From positions 372,001 through 436,000 of the forward strand of contig NZ_CP090423.1 of NCBI RefSeq assembly GCF_023518235.1: a stretch of DNA of 64,000 nucleotides. Reading direction: 5' to 3'. Shown here one piece after another: positions 56,322-64,000 of this stretch; positions within the stretch are counted from its first letter, which is position 1; each line of letters opens with the position of its first letter. The notes under the pieces are model-generated. The model searched no databases. It saw only the letters and a list, made by a program, of their open reading frames with translations, and was not told where the DNA came from. The position numbers and the translations under genes are program-made. The stretch is from Stenotrophomonas maltophilia (GTDB lineage Bacteria; Pseudomonadota; Gammaproteobacteria; Xanthomonadales; Xanthomonadaceae).

Positions 56322-59300
56322 ATGGAAGCAATCAGTTTGTTCAACGTGCTTGACTGGACGAGTGGCTTGGGCCGCAAGTTCCGACGGAAGAGCGGCGAGC
56401 CTTCGGGCGTGAAAGAAGAAATCATCGTCCAGTCCCACGAGGAGTATGAAAACCTCGTGGGTCGCTTTGACGTGACCGATCGCGTTCGCAGCCGAGAGCT
56501 CGATGTGCCGGAGGCTGATCGGGATTTCGCGAAGGAATGCGGCGCGGTCTGGGACGAGAACGCCCAGGTGTTCAAGGTGCCCGAAGGACGCAGCGAGGAC
56601 GAGTTCCAGGAGTGGTGGCCGAAGGTTCCGGAGGATTTGCGTGACACCCAATCGCGGATCATCACGACGAAGCGTGGGCGGCGTGCCGAGGGCTTCTTGC
56701 AGGGCAACGACATGGGGCAGGGCGGCGACAGCCTGGCCACTCCCTTGATGTATCTGGCCTTCCCCGTGATCGGCGTTCTGGCAACCTTCCTGGTGAGCCT
56801 CATCGGTTGGGCCGGCTGGGCCGCTCTGCTGCTGACCATTCCATACTTCATCGCCCTCAAGCAAGGCGAGGGCATGAAGGAGGCCCTGAAAGCCCTGGTG
56901 CTGCTGCAATGGGTTCCGATGGCGCTTCAGTTCATGGTCGGCGACAGCAAGGGCGGCACCGAGGTGGCAATGCAAGCCGGCGGCATGGCTGTGTATGCCC
57001 AGATGGCCAAGACCTACCTGTGGTGGGCCTTTGGCTTGGTCGGCGTCCTGTTTGTGGTTTGCTTTGTGGCGGCGGCCTCGCACCCGCACCGGGGCGTCAT
57101 TGGCGGGACAGCCGCGCGCTTCATTCAAGCGATGCAGTGGGTGGGCCTCATCTTTGCCGCCTTGGTTGTCGCCAAGGTCCTGCCGTTTGGCTTGGGCGAG
57201 GCGGCACCTTACGTGTTGGCCTGCATGTATGCGATGCAATACGCCGAAGGCAACTTTGTCCAAAACGCCGCCCGGCTCTACCTGCAGAACAACGACAACA
57301 ACCTGGCCACCCAAGGGGCGTTGATCAACTCACACGTCAAGGCACGTGAACAGCAAGCCGAGGCGGCCCTGCGGGACAAGACCCCGCTGATCACCATCGG
57401 GCGCGCCACGGGGCATCTGTCCGACAAAGGTTATGGCTACTCGCCCGACTTGGGCACCGTGATGATGTTCTCATGGCGCGATTGCCAGCAGGGCCTGCTC
57501 GTGTTCGGGGCCATCGGTTCGGGCAAATCCTATGCCGCGTTGCGACCCATCGCTCGTCGGTTCCGTAAAGCCGCCTTGGCAATGGCGTGTGTGGCGTCGG
57601 AACAAGGCGATGTAAGGGAGCGTTTGACGCGGCAGAAGCTGGCCGGCGGTGCTCTCATTGCCGACGGTAAAGACGGAGCAATCATCGCGGATCTGGAAGG
57701 ATTGTTCGACATCGTCGTCAAGCCAGGAATGCGCGTGGGGCCCTATGAAGGGTTGGCGCCGGATCAGATCGTGCGGGCATTGCGCGGCGCATCCGGTGGG
57801 CGCGTGGACGAGAAATCCAAGCTTTGGACGGATGGTGGCGATGCGTTTCTCTACCACACGGGCATCATCCTTCGTGCGCTCGTGGATCACGAGATGGCTT
57901 ACAGGTCCTGGTGCTCGGCCAAGCTGGAAGGGTTGGAGCGTGCACAGATGAACGCGGAGCTTGAGCTGGTCAAACAGCGAAAGCTGGGCGAGGACGTGGC
58001 CGAGACTGAGGCGTTGATCGAGCGGATCGCCGAGCAGATCGCCATCCATCGAATCCCGGTGAGCGACGACAGGCAATGGCATTACACGCCATTCCACCAC
58101 ATCAAGTTGTTGTCCATTGTGGAACGCGTGATTCCCGCCAGCCCCGCGCCTCGTGCCAATGCAAAGCTGATGGAGGTGGTGAAATACTTGGGCCTGGAAG
58201 AGGCGGACACGAGCCATGAAGAAGAGGGGCGGCTGGCCTATGCGGCTTACCTGCAGCAGCACCGCCTTCGTCAGGACAACGCTCCCGAAACCATCCATCC
58301 AGACCTCTTCCGTCCCATGTCTCAGCTGCAGAGCTCGCTGGAATGGGCGTTCCAGGAGATTCCCGCGATGCATCCGGAACAGAGACAATCGTTCACGCTC
58401 AACTCACGAGGGCTGCTGGAGAAGCTCTTGCGGGGCGAAAAGCTGCGGGACAGCAAGACGGACATGCCTTGGCATTCGATTGAGACGGGCGAGGTGGACG
58501 TGTCCGACGCACTCTATGGAGCCATGGTAGGCCTCTTCTTGCCCCCCACCCAATTCGGTGAAGCGGGTGAAATGATGATGCGCCTGCTCAAACAGCGGGT
58601 CATGAACGGAATCAAGGCGCGTGGTGCATTCGGCGACAAGTGGCGCGAAGCGTTGCCTGGGCAAACCGAGGTGATGTTGATGATGGACGAGGCCCACCTG
58701 TTGTTGACGGCCGATGACATCAACCTGTTCTCCGTTTCGCGCTCGCTGGGGTTGATGCCCGTGCTTGCAACGCAAGGGTTTGAAAGCTTGGTCAACGCCT
58801 TTGGATCAGTCAACGAGGCGGAGCTGATGGCCAACACGATGCAATCGGTGATCGCGCTGAAGTGCTCGCACAACACCCACGAATACCTGGAAAAGCGGTT
58901 CGGACAGGCAACGTTGACCACGTTCAAACAGCGCACCCGGGGCATCGACTACCAAGGCGGCATGAACAATTGGCGCCACTCCGTGCTCAACGACCCGGAT
59001 CATGCCTACGCGTCCGCCTACGACAAGATGCGAATGGAAGGGGCCGGGCGGTTGACGGCTTCGCGCATCGACGCCGTGACGGGTCGCCGCTGGCGGATTG
59101 GATCGGAGGACACGCTGGGCCAAGACGAGATCGCGCGCGACATCGACATGCCCACCGGGGGCAAGCGCGAGGTGCAGCCGCTCTTCCTGCAGGAAGAATA
59201 CTCCGCTCTTCTTGAGCCCCGCGGTCACGCCATCGTGGCGCTGAGCCGTGCCGGCATCAAGCGCTTCGACCTGGCGGAGCTGCTGCCCGACGCGGATTGA
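56322..59300 (+). CDS. Large membrane ATPase with DUF5710-like domain, coupling-protein-like
   Basis: 992 residues. DUF5710-like segment at 59-90 (LDVPEADRDFAKECGAVWDENAQVFKVPEG), about six hydrophobic segments between 140 and 300, and a C-terminal AAA ATPase. Walker A is GAIGSGKS (about 396-403); Walker B is VMLMMDEAH (about 784-792). The ATPase part resembles T4SS coupling or FtsK/TraG-type proteins. Since a normal TraD/TrwB-type coupling protein is also present at 61340, this one probably has another role such as pilus or DNA processing. Similar large ATPases occur on some conjugative elements (recollection, not proof). Confidence 0.8.
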   Translation: MEAISLFNVLDWTSGLGRKFRRKSGEPSGVKEEIIVQSHEEYENLVGRFDVTDRVRSRELDVPEADRDFAKECGAVWDENAQVFKVPEGRSEDEFQEWWPKVPEDLRDTQSRIITTKRGRRAEGFLQGNDMGQGGDSLATPLMYLAFPVIGVLATFLVSLIGWAGWAALLLTIPYFIALKQGEGMKEALKALVLLQWVPMALQFMVGDSKGGTEVAMQAGGMAVYAQMAKTYLWWAFGLVGVLFVVCFVAAASHPHRGVIGGTAARFIQAMQWVGLIFAALVVAKVLPFGLGEAAPYVLACMYAMQYAEGNFVQNAARLYLQNNDNNLATQGALINSHVKAREQQAEAALRDKTPLITIGRATGHLSDKGYGYSPDLGTVMMFSWRDCQQGLLVFGAIGSGKSYAALRPIARRFRKAALAMACVASEQGDVRERLTRQKLAGGALIADGKDGAIIADLEGLFDIVVKPGMRVGPYEGLAPDQIVRALRGASGGRVDEKSKLWTDGGDAFLYHTGIILRALVDHEMAYRSWCSAKLEGLERAQMNAELELVKQRKLGEDVAETEALIERIAEQIAIHRIPVSDDRQWHYTPFHHIKLLSIVERVIPASPAPRANAKLMEVVKYLGLEEADTSHEEEGRLAYAAYLQQHRLRQDNAPETIHPDLFRPMSQLQSSLEWAFQEIPAMHPEQRQSFTLNSRGLLEKLLRGEKLRDSKTDMPWHSIETGEVDVSDALYGAMVGLFLPPTQFGEAGEMMMRLLKQRVMNGIKARGAFGDKWREALPGQTEVMLMMDEAHLLLTADDINLFSVSRSLGLMPVLATQGFESLVNAFGSVNEAELMANTMQSVIALKCSHNTHEYLEKRFGQATLTTFKQRTRGIDYQGGMNNWRHSVLNDPDHAYASAYDKMRMEGAGRLTASRIDAVTGRRWRIGSEDTLGQDEIARDIDMPTGGKREVQPLFLQEEYSALLEPRGHAIVALSRAGIKRFDLAELLPDAD

Positions 59301-59386
59301 TGCGGATAGGCGAGGGGGTTTGCCCCCTTGCCAAACCTGCGGATTGATCAACGATGAGCCTATTCACCCCAGCGGAGGAAACAAAC

Positions 59387-59911
59387 ATGAGCAACACCCT
59401 CTCCCAACCCATCGAAGAAATGACCGAGCTGCGAGCACTCCAGGCGCAGCGCAACGAGCGGCTTCTGGTCGATCGCCCACCGCCCCAGAAGGACAGCGCG
59501 GCCCGGGCCGACTTCGAGCAGAACGTGGCCCAAGACCAAGACGCCATCGAGCAACGCCGACAGCGCGTTCTGGATTGGGCAGAGAAGGCCTCGCCCGATC
59601 AGATCGCCGCGCTCCAGGCAAAGATCCAGGAGGCCGACAAAGCCGTTCGTGATGCAAAGCCGGACGACAAGCACGAGCAGGTGGTTCATGCGACCGTTGC
59701 GCAGTGGCGGCAGCAACGCGGGGCCCAGCGGGAGGAGACCCCTCCCATGTTGACCCGTGAGCAGCGGATGGAGAACGGACCTGGGCGCCTGGGATACGCC
59801 GATTACGCCCGCAGTTCGTTGAAGGAGGTGGCTTTCATGAAGGACTACGCTGCCAATTACGATTGGGAGAAGCACCAGAAGCAGGCCCAACCGAACGTCT
59901 TCCGACAGTAA
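59387..59911 (+). CDS. Unknown coiled-coil protein after the ATPase
   Basis: 174 residues from ATG 59387 (GGAGGAAAC upstream). The sequence is mostly charged helix (MTELRALQAQRNERLLVDRPP, IEQRRQRVLDWAEKASPDQIAALQAKIQEADK) with a final YARSSLKEVAFMKDYAANYDWEKH. It is soluble and may be a partner of the preceding ATPase. A strong terminator follows. Confidence 0.7.
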   Translation: MSNTLSQPIEEMTELRALQAQRNERLLVDRPPPQKDSAARADFEQNVAQDQDAIEQRRQRVLDWAEKASPDQIAALQAKIQEADKAVRDAKPDDKHEQVVHATVAQWRQQRGAQREETPPMLTREQRMENGPGRLGYADYARSSLKEVAFMKDYAANYDWEKHQKQAQPNVFRQ

Positions 59912-59933
59912 TTTTTCATCGATGTTCAAATCT

Positions 59934-59962
59934 GCCCGGTTCTGCGCAGAATCGGGCATTTT
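59934..59962 (+). terminator. Rho-independent terminator
   Basis: The hairpin GCCCGGTTCTGC/GCAGAATCGGGC has near-perfect 12-base arms and is followed by ATTTTT. It closes the ATPase operon before the next promoter. Confidence 0.85.
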
Positions 59963-59980
59963 TGCGTCTTGACGTCCAGT

Positions 59981-60025
59981 TTGATGGTGCTTTACTGGTT
60001 TTGTAAAGAGTAGGTAGACCTACTC
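59981..60025 (+). promoter_or_regulatory. Promoter with palindromic operator GAGTAGGT-AG-ACCTACTC
   Basis: TTGATG (59981-59986) and TAAAGA (60004-60009), 17 bases apart, form a plausible -35/-10 pair; TTGACG at 59969 is an alternative -35. The perfect 18-bp palindrome at 60008-60025 overlaps the -10 end and transcript start, an ideal repressor position. Its right half is the ACCTACTC site shared with 47548, 48313 and 55941. It should drive the final transfer operon. Confidence 0.6.
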
Positions 60026-60048
60026 ATAAAGCCAAAAGGAGAGCCACC

Positions 60049-60252
60049 ATGTCCACGTTGTTCAATGCCCTCAAAGACTTCGCTTTCGAAAACGCGGTTC
60101 CACTGCTGACCAGCTTGTTCCTGCTGACCGCGGCCTTCGCAGCGGCTGTTCTCGTCTACCCCCCGGCCGTTCCGGTTCTGCTCAAAGTGGTGGCCATGGC
60201 GGTGGCGGGCTTTGTGACCATCGGGGTAGTGGTCCAGACTTCCTTCCGGTGA
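60049..60252 (+). CDS. Small two-helix membrane protein, pilin-like in layout
   Basis: 67 residues with two hydrophobic segments (AVPLLTSLFLLTAAFAAAVLVYPP and VLLKVVAMAVAGFVTIGVVV) and short polar ends. This layout fits VirB2-type pilins or small transfer membrane proteins, but it lacks a clear signal peptide. It is the first gene of the operon behind the palindromic operator. Confidence 0.7.
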   Translation: MSTLFNALKDFAFENAVPLLTSLFLLTAAFAAAVLVYPPAVPVLLKVVAMAVAGFVTIGVVVQTSFR

Positions 60253-60398
60253 GCAGCCGGCGCTGGCTCAAGCTGCGTGCAAGGTGCAGGAAGCGTTGGC
60301 GCCGGTTTGACTGGGATGGGTTTGATTTCTGGTTCTACCCCGCGCTGATTTTCTACATGTTGGGTTGGATCGTCTTTGGCCCACCCGACAGCGTTTAG
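60249..60398 (+). CDS. Small membrane protein, 49 residues
   Basis: GTG 60249 overlaps the previous stop (GTGA). The frame encodes a basic start (SSRRWLKLRARCRKRWRRF) and one hydrophobic segment with many aromatic residues (FDFWFYPALIFYMLGWIVFG). It ends 5 bases before the tRNA. A small inner-membrane protein in the transfer operon. Confidence 0.55.
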   Translation: MSSRRWLKLRARCRKRWRRFDWDGFDFWFYPALIFYMLGWIVFGPPDSV

Positions 60399-60403
60399 CG
60401 TTC

Positions 60404-60490
60404 GGGTCAGTAGTCCGGTAACGAAGCCGGGGCAGTCTGTAAAACTGCTGGTTCACTCCCCTGCAGGTTCAAGTCCTGCCTGACCCACCA
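60404..60490 (+). tRNA. tRNA-Tyr-like gene (anticodon GTA) inside the transfer operon
   Basis: The acceptor stem GGGTCAG/CTGACCC, encoded ACCA end, anticodon stem GCAGT/ACTGC with loop CTGTAAA (anticodon GTA at 60439-60441), T stem GCAGG/CCTGC with loop TTCAAGT, and a long variable region (TGGTTCACTCCC) typical of class II tRNA-Tyr are all seen. The D arm (TAGTCCGGTAACGAAGCCGGG) is hard to fold in the standard way, so it may be unusual or defective. It lies between a small membrane protein and an ankyrin gene. Confidence 0.7.
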
Positions 60491-60534
60491 TTTCTGCGTG
60501 TTGGCTTGACGGCCAGCGATTCAACGCTACAACC

Positions 60535-61362
60535 ATGGGGATGGACACCCAAGAATCCCTGTTGCGCCTCTTGCGTCCCCTGGGCCTCCAGCGAGCGGAG
60601 GCCTTGACGGGCGCGCTCGCGCGCGAAGCCGATGCGTCCAAAGGCCTTCACGATTCGCAAGTGTTGGCGCGTGCCCACGCCCTGAGCGTTGCCCCTGTCG
60701 AGGGTCGGTTGGGCGATCTGGTCTGGCAGGTCCGCCAGCGGAAGCACGATGATGTGCCCCAAGTGGACCTGCGCTGGGGCTTGCATAGGCTTGGGTTCGA
60801 CGCGCCCACGCGGGCGTCCACCCAGAACCTGGTGCGTGCTTACGAGAGGCGCTTGGCAGACCGTGACGAGCCGATGGTTTACAGCACCTTGGCAGAGAGG
60901 GTGGCTGGGTTGTCCATGGCAGAGCACGTCTCGCTCTTCCAAGGCATGGCGATGGCGGTGGAGGAAGCGCGGGCACGGCAGTCCGATGCAAACCGGTTGC
61001 GGGAGAACGCACCATGGCAGGGCTGGCTCGTGGGGGCGTCCCGGGCGGGCCACGAAGCAGCACTGCTGGCCTGCATCGGCATGGGCGCGGACGCCCGGCT
61101 GCCCGATGCCAGCGGCAACACGCCACTGCATCATGCGGCCCGGTTTGGTCGCGCCTTGCTGGTCACCCCGCTGGTCCAAGCCGGCGCTGATGTGGCGGCC
61201 CTCAACGGCCACGGGTGGGCACCGCTCCACCTTGCCGCCCTTCACAAGCACGCCCGGGCCTGCCTCCACTTGATGGCCCACGGCGCCAATCCTGAGCAGC
61301 CAGGGTGGCGAGGGCGGACCCCAACGCGCATGCACCGACATGAGCAAACCCAAGCCCTTTGA
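60535..61362 (+). CDS. Ankyrin-repeat protein of the transfer operon
   Basis: 275 residues. The N-terminal 150 residues are helical (LLRLLRPLGLQRAEALTGALARE) with a family-specific ESLLRLL start. Ankyrin units follow: AALLACIGMGADARLPDASGNTPLHHAARFGRALLVTPLVQAGADVAALNGHGWAPLHLAALHKHARACLHLMAHGANPEQ, containing two TPLHHAA/APLHLAA turns. Its end overlaps the start of the coupling-protein gene by 23 bases. Possibly a protein-protein adapter for transfer. Confidence 0.85.
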   Translation: MGMDTQESLLRLLRPLGLQRAEALTGALAREADASKGLHDSQVLARAHALSVAPVEGRLGDLVWQVRQRKHDDVPQVDLRWGLHRLGFDAPTRASTQNLVRAYERRLADRDEPMVYSTLAERVAGLSMAEHVSLFQGMAMAVEEARARQSDANRLRENAPWQGWLVGASRAGHEAALLACIGMGADARLPDASGNTPLHHAARFGRALLVTPLVQAGADVAALNGHGWAPLHLAALHKHARACLHLMAHGANPEQPGWRGRTPTRMHRHEQTQAL

Positions 61363-63226
61363 CGCGCTGGGTGACGTGCCCGGCAGCGTTGCGCCTTCCC
61401 AGCCGGTCCGATACTGGCACCGCGCCGTTCTTGCCGGTGCATTCGTTTTTGGCTTGGCCTACGTGGGGAGCATGGGCGTTGCCTGGCTCTTGCCGAATCC
61501 CGATGGCTCGCTCATCCGCTTCGCCGATGCTTTGAAAGGTGGTCTGGTGACCGCTTTTCACTTCCTGACCGCTGGCATCTCGGCACGTGCTCCGGCACGG
61601 GAGTTCATCGAACTGGTGTCCTACCACCACCCAGTGGCGACATGGTCCCGGATCGGGGTGTCGCTTCTGCTGGCGGCGGGCCTCGGTCTGCGGGTGTTCC
61701 TCAAGGCGACCGAGCCGGTGAGCAACACCTGGCACCTGTCCGGACCGCGGTTGCTGGAAGGAAAAGAGGCCGTGGACGAAGCCCGGCACCGCTTGATGAC
61801 ACCCAAGGAAGCCGAGGCGGATCCCTTCGCCCTGTCCCTCCACCCCGATCTGTTGCTGTCTAAAAAGCATTGGGCGCGCCACGTCCTGATCACCGGCTCG
61901 GTGGGTTCGGGCAAGAGCGTCATCCTCAAGCACATCCTGGAACAACTGACGCGAAAGAGGGACGCAAAGCTGTTCCTTTACGACATCAAGGGTGATTTCA
62001 CGTCGATTTTCAAAAGGCCCATCATCGTGTCGCCCTTCGATGCGCGCTCCCACGTGTGGGACGTCGCCGCCGACGTGCGGACCCCGACCCAAGCGGCGGC
62101 GTTCGCTGCCTCGATCATCCCGGAGGGCGACGGCAACGCAAAGTTCTGGAGCATGGCCGCCCAGGACTTGTTAATTGGGTGCGTGCGCGAGCTCCAAAAC
62201 ACCCGGCCTGGCCAGTGGGGGTGGCGCGATCTGGCGGCCGTGGTGCGCCGTCCGGCCGCGGAGATGGCCGCAGGCATGCGCCCGCATTACCCCCGCGGCG
62301 CCGCACTGGTGCGTGACCCGGAAAGCCAGACCACGTCCAGCGTGCTGTCTTCCTTGGGGGGCTTCACCCGCCTTATCGACGATCTGGCCATCGCATGGCC
62401 CAAGGTTGGCAAGCGCCGTTTCTCGATGACCGAGTGGATACGGGACGACTACAACGGGCGCAAGCAGGTCATCGTTCAATCCGGACCGGACCCAACCCTG
62501 ACGAAGGCCTACATCGCCGCCATGATCAACGTGGCCGTGCCGGATCTCATTGGGCCAGGCTTGCCGGACAACGAGGGCGGGCGTGGGCTCTACTTCGTGT
62601 TCGACGAGCTGACCAGCGCCGGGCGCTTGAACATCGATCCCTTGCTGGCGTTGGGACGCAGCAAAGGAGTGGTGGCCATCATGGCGGTCCAGGATCACTC
62701 CCAGATTGAGTTGGTCTATGGGGACAAGACCGCCCAGGCCTTCTCGTCGCTGGTGGGGACCCACGTGGTGTGCCAAGTGCAAATGGGGGCGACCCGGGAC
62801 AAGCTGGCCAGCCAGCTCGGCAAGCGAAAAATCGCCTGGCGTGGGCACGAGGACAAAGCCCAAGTCCACGAAGAAAGCCGCGCGTTGGTTTCCAGCGGTG
62901 AGCTCACCGATCGGCTGGGTTTCCGAAAAGGCAAGCGCTACGGTCCCGAGACGTGGGGCATCGAGGCGATCGTGCAGATGGGTGGGGACGTGCTGTTGCT
63001 GACATGGCCCGGGAAGAGCCACCCAACGGTTCGCGAGGGGCAGGTGGCCGCTGCGTGGACCACCAAGCCAGCTGGCCCGGTGGTCGAGGGTGAAGGGCCA
63101 TCACCGGCCGCGTCCCCTGCAAGCGCTGGCGCGTCCGCCTTCCCAACCACCGCCGAAGGCATCGATGCGGTGCAGCGGGTATTGACCATGACACCGGAGG
63201 AAATCGACGCGCTTTTCCAGCGGTGA
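61340..63226 (+). CDS. traD: Type IV secretion coupling protein, TraD/TrwB (VirD4) type
   Basis: 628 residues. The inner-membrane AAA ATPase that links the relaxosome to the mating channel. Two N-terminal membrane helices (HRAVLAGAFVFGLAYVGSMGVAWLL and SRIGVSLLLAAGLGLRVFL) are followed by Walker A GSVGSGKS (about 185-192), the IVSPFDARSHVWDV segment, Walker B YFVFDELTS (about 417-425) and VQDHSQIELVYG. The start ATG 61340 overlaps the ankyrin gene. The relaxase follows 64 bases later, the usual TrwB-TrwC order. Confidence 0.92.
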   Translation: MSKPKPFDALGDVPGSVAPSQPVRYWHRAVLAGAFVFGLAYVGSMGVAWLLPNPDGSLIRFADALKGGLVTAFHFLTAGISARAPAREFIELVSYHHPVATWSRIGVSLLLAAGLGLRVFLKATEPVSNTWHLSGPRLLEGKEAVDEARHRLMTPKEAEADPFALSLHPDLLLSKKHWARHVLITGSVGSGKSVILKHILEQLTRKRDAKLFLYDIKGDFTSIFKRPIIVSPFDARSHVWDVAADVRTPTQAAAFAASIIPEGDGNAKFWSMAAQDLLIGCVRELQNTRPGQWGWRDLAAVVRRPAAEMAAGMRPHYPRGAALVRDPESQTTSSVLSSLGGFTRLIDDLAIAWPKVGKRRFSMTEWIRDDYNGRKQVIVQSGPDPTLTKAYIAAMINVAVPDLIGPGLPDNEGGRGLYFVFDELTSAGRLNIDPLLALGRSKGVVAIMAVQDHSQIELVYGDKTAQAFSSLVGTHVVCQVQMGATRDKLASQLGKRKIAWRGHEDKAQVHEESRALVSSGELTDRLGFRKGKRYGPETWGIEAIVQMGGDVLLLTWPGKSHPTVREGQVAAAWTTKPAGPVVEGEGPSPAASPASAGASAFPTTAEGIDAVQRVLTMTPEEIDALFQR

Positions 63227-63290
63227 GCGGCCTTGCCAACTCTCCGTTTTCTGGGACCTTGGAACAGTCAACGTTCTTTAGGGGAGCCCC

Positions 63291-64000
63291 ATGATCAATC
63301 GCACGCCCATCAATGCCAAGGGCCAAAACTCGCACAGTGGCAACATGTTCGACTACATGCTGGCCACCGAGCGCCTGACCATCGACAGCGCCGTGGCCTA
63401 TTACGCCGGCAGCGGTCCCGATCCGCGGCAGACGCTCAACTGGGGCGGCAAGCTCGCCGCCGAACTCGGCCTGGAAGGGCAGCCGGTCACCCGTGAGGTG
63501 ATGGAAAAGCTTGGCAAGGGCTTTTCTCCCACCGGAAGGCCGTTGTGCAAAAACGCGGGCAAGGAGCCCCAATTGGTTATCAAAACGGATCGCTGGGGAA
63601 ACGTGCGGTTGGACGACGACGGCAAGCCGATGGAGAAGTGGGAGGGGGGCCATCGGGTGGGGTTCGATCTGACCATTTCCGCCCCCGGGGACGTGAGCGT
63701 GGCGTTCGCGCTGGCGGATGATCGCGAGAAGCTGGCCATCCTGGAGGCCCACCGCCAGGCCTGCGCCGTCGCGATGCGCTACATCGAGAGCAAGGTAGAG
63801 ACCCGGCGCGGAGAAGCGGGCGTAGACGTTATAGGCACGGCGGGATTGGTTTGGGCAGCCGCCGACCACGTCAGCAACCGGAACGTGGAATCCGACCTGC
63901 ACACCCATCATCTTGTGTTCGGGGTTTCGAGGGGCGAGGACGGTCGGTGGGGCACCTACGACGCAATTGAGATCTATCGTCACACCCGCGCTGCGGATCA
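63291..64000 (+). CDS. traI: MobF-type relaxase, TrwC/TraI family (3' end outside window)
   Basis: The first 236 residues are present. AVAYYAGSG (Y37, Y38) provides candidate catalytic tyrosines, and Y22 lies a little upstream. WGGKLAAELGLEG and GFDLTISAPGDVSVAFALADD are TrwC-family blocks. The metal-binding triad is H194 with H204/H206 in DLHTHHLVFG. The enzyme nicks oriT and is transferred with the DNA; the helicase part would be outside. ATG 63291 follows AGGGGAG. MobF relaxases place this element among TraI/TrwC-type conjugative plasmids. Confidence 0.9.
   Translation, partial: MINRTPINAKGQNSHSGNMFDYMLATERLTIDSAVAYYAGSGPDPRQTLNWGGKLAAELGLEGQPVTREVMEKLGKGFSPTGRPLCKNAGKEPQLVIKTDRWGNVRLDDDGKPMEKWEGGHRVGFDLTISAPGDVSVAFALADDREKLAILEAHRQACAVAMRYIESKVETRRGEAGVDVIGTAGLVWAAADHVSNRNVESDLHTHHLVFGVSRGEDGRWGTYDAIEIYRHTRAAD

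Noticed and set aside
63227..63290. oriT in the gap before the relaxase
   Set aside because: The 64-base gap has no inverted repeats or nic-like sequence that I can recognise; oriT is probably elsewhere.
1..64000. CRISPR arrays or rRNA genes
   Set aside because: No regularly spaced short direct repeats of CRISPR type and no rRNA-like sequence were seen. The only repeats are the three intergenic elements and the IS ends.

Overview
This 64 kb window looks like part of a large conjugative plasmid or integrative element from a GC-rich (roughly 60%) proteobacterium. A xanthomonad-type gammaproteobacterial host is my best guess (inference only). The case for a mobile element rests on a MobF/TrwC-type relaxase running off the right edge, two coupling-protein-like ATPases, a ParA-type ATPase, a type IV pilin with an adhesin-like tail, many very short co-oriented accessory genes with overlapping start/stop codons, an H-NS-type silencer, an error-prone polymerase operon and an IS3-family insertion. 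No chromosomal housekeeping genes were recognised.

Layout. (1) 0.2-6.4 kb is a defence island: type III restriction-modification (mod, res), a Shedu-type nuclease and an abortive-infection (Abi-C) protein, all on +. (2) 6.4-8.5 kb is a umuD-orf-umuC operon on -. (3) 8.8-13.4 kb holds two unknown genes, a membrane-anchored thermonuclease and a helicase IV-like protein with an inserted nuclease domain. (4) 13.4-17.6 kb carries a HEPN-type protein, ankyrin proteins, a ribbon-helix-helix-like protein, an HNH nuclease and an H-NS protein with a histone-H1-like tail. (5) 18.3-32.9 kb is a decaying signal-transduction region: two BLUF-like proteins that lack the photoactive Tyr and Gln, a receiver protein, a chemoreceptor broken by frameshifts, a CheW-like protein, a 5'-truncated EAL gene, a hybrid histidine kinase broken by a stop and a frameshift, a frameshifted response regulator, an intact CSS-EAL phosphodiesterase, and several paralogue pairs in which one member is a remnant.

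(6) 33.1-45.5 kb is an accessory and regulatory stretch: small membrane proteins, MerR-like and XRE regulators each with clear operator candidates, exported proteins, three copies of a roughly 177-bp intergenic element, an IS3-family element whose removal exactly restores a small gene, and a two-gene operon pairing a PD-(D/E)XK nuclease with an AbiU2/HEPN-like protein (the best candidate for an undescribed defence module). (7) 45.6-53 kb has the PilV-like pilin, the ParA operon and two HNH proteins. (8) 53.7-64 kb is the transfer region: a ribbon-helix-helix/coiled-coil protein, envelope proteins, a DUF5710-type ATPase, a tRNA-Tyr-like gene, an ankyrin protein, a TraD/TrwB coupling protein and the relaxase.

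Two repeated control signals tie the element together. One is a TTTTAGTCA box followed by a short inverted repeat, seen eight times, usually just after a hairpin. The other is an ACCTACTC site, a perfect palindrome in one copy, within about 12-55 bases of the start codons of the ParA gene, a small upstream gene and both transfer operons. These suggest element-specific regulators that co-ordinate maintenance, transfer and accessory genes.
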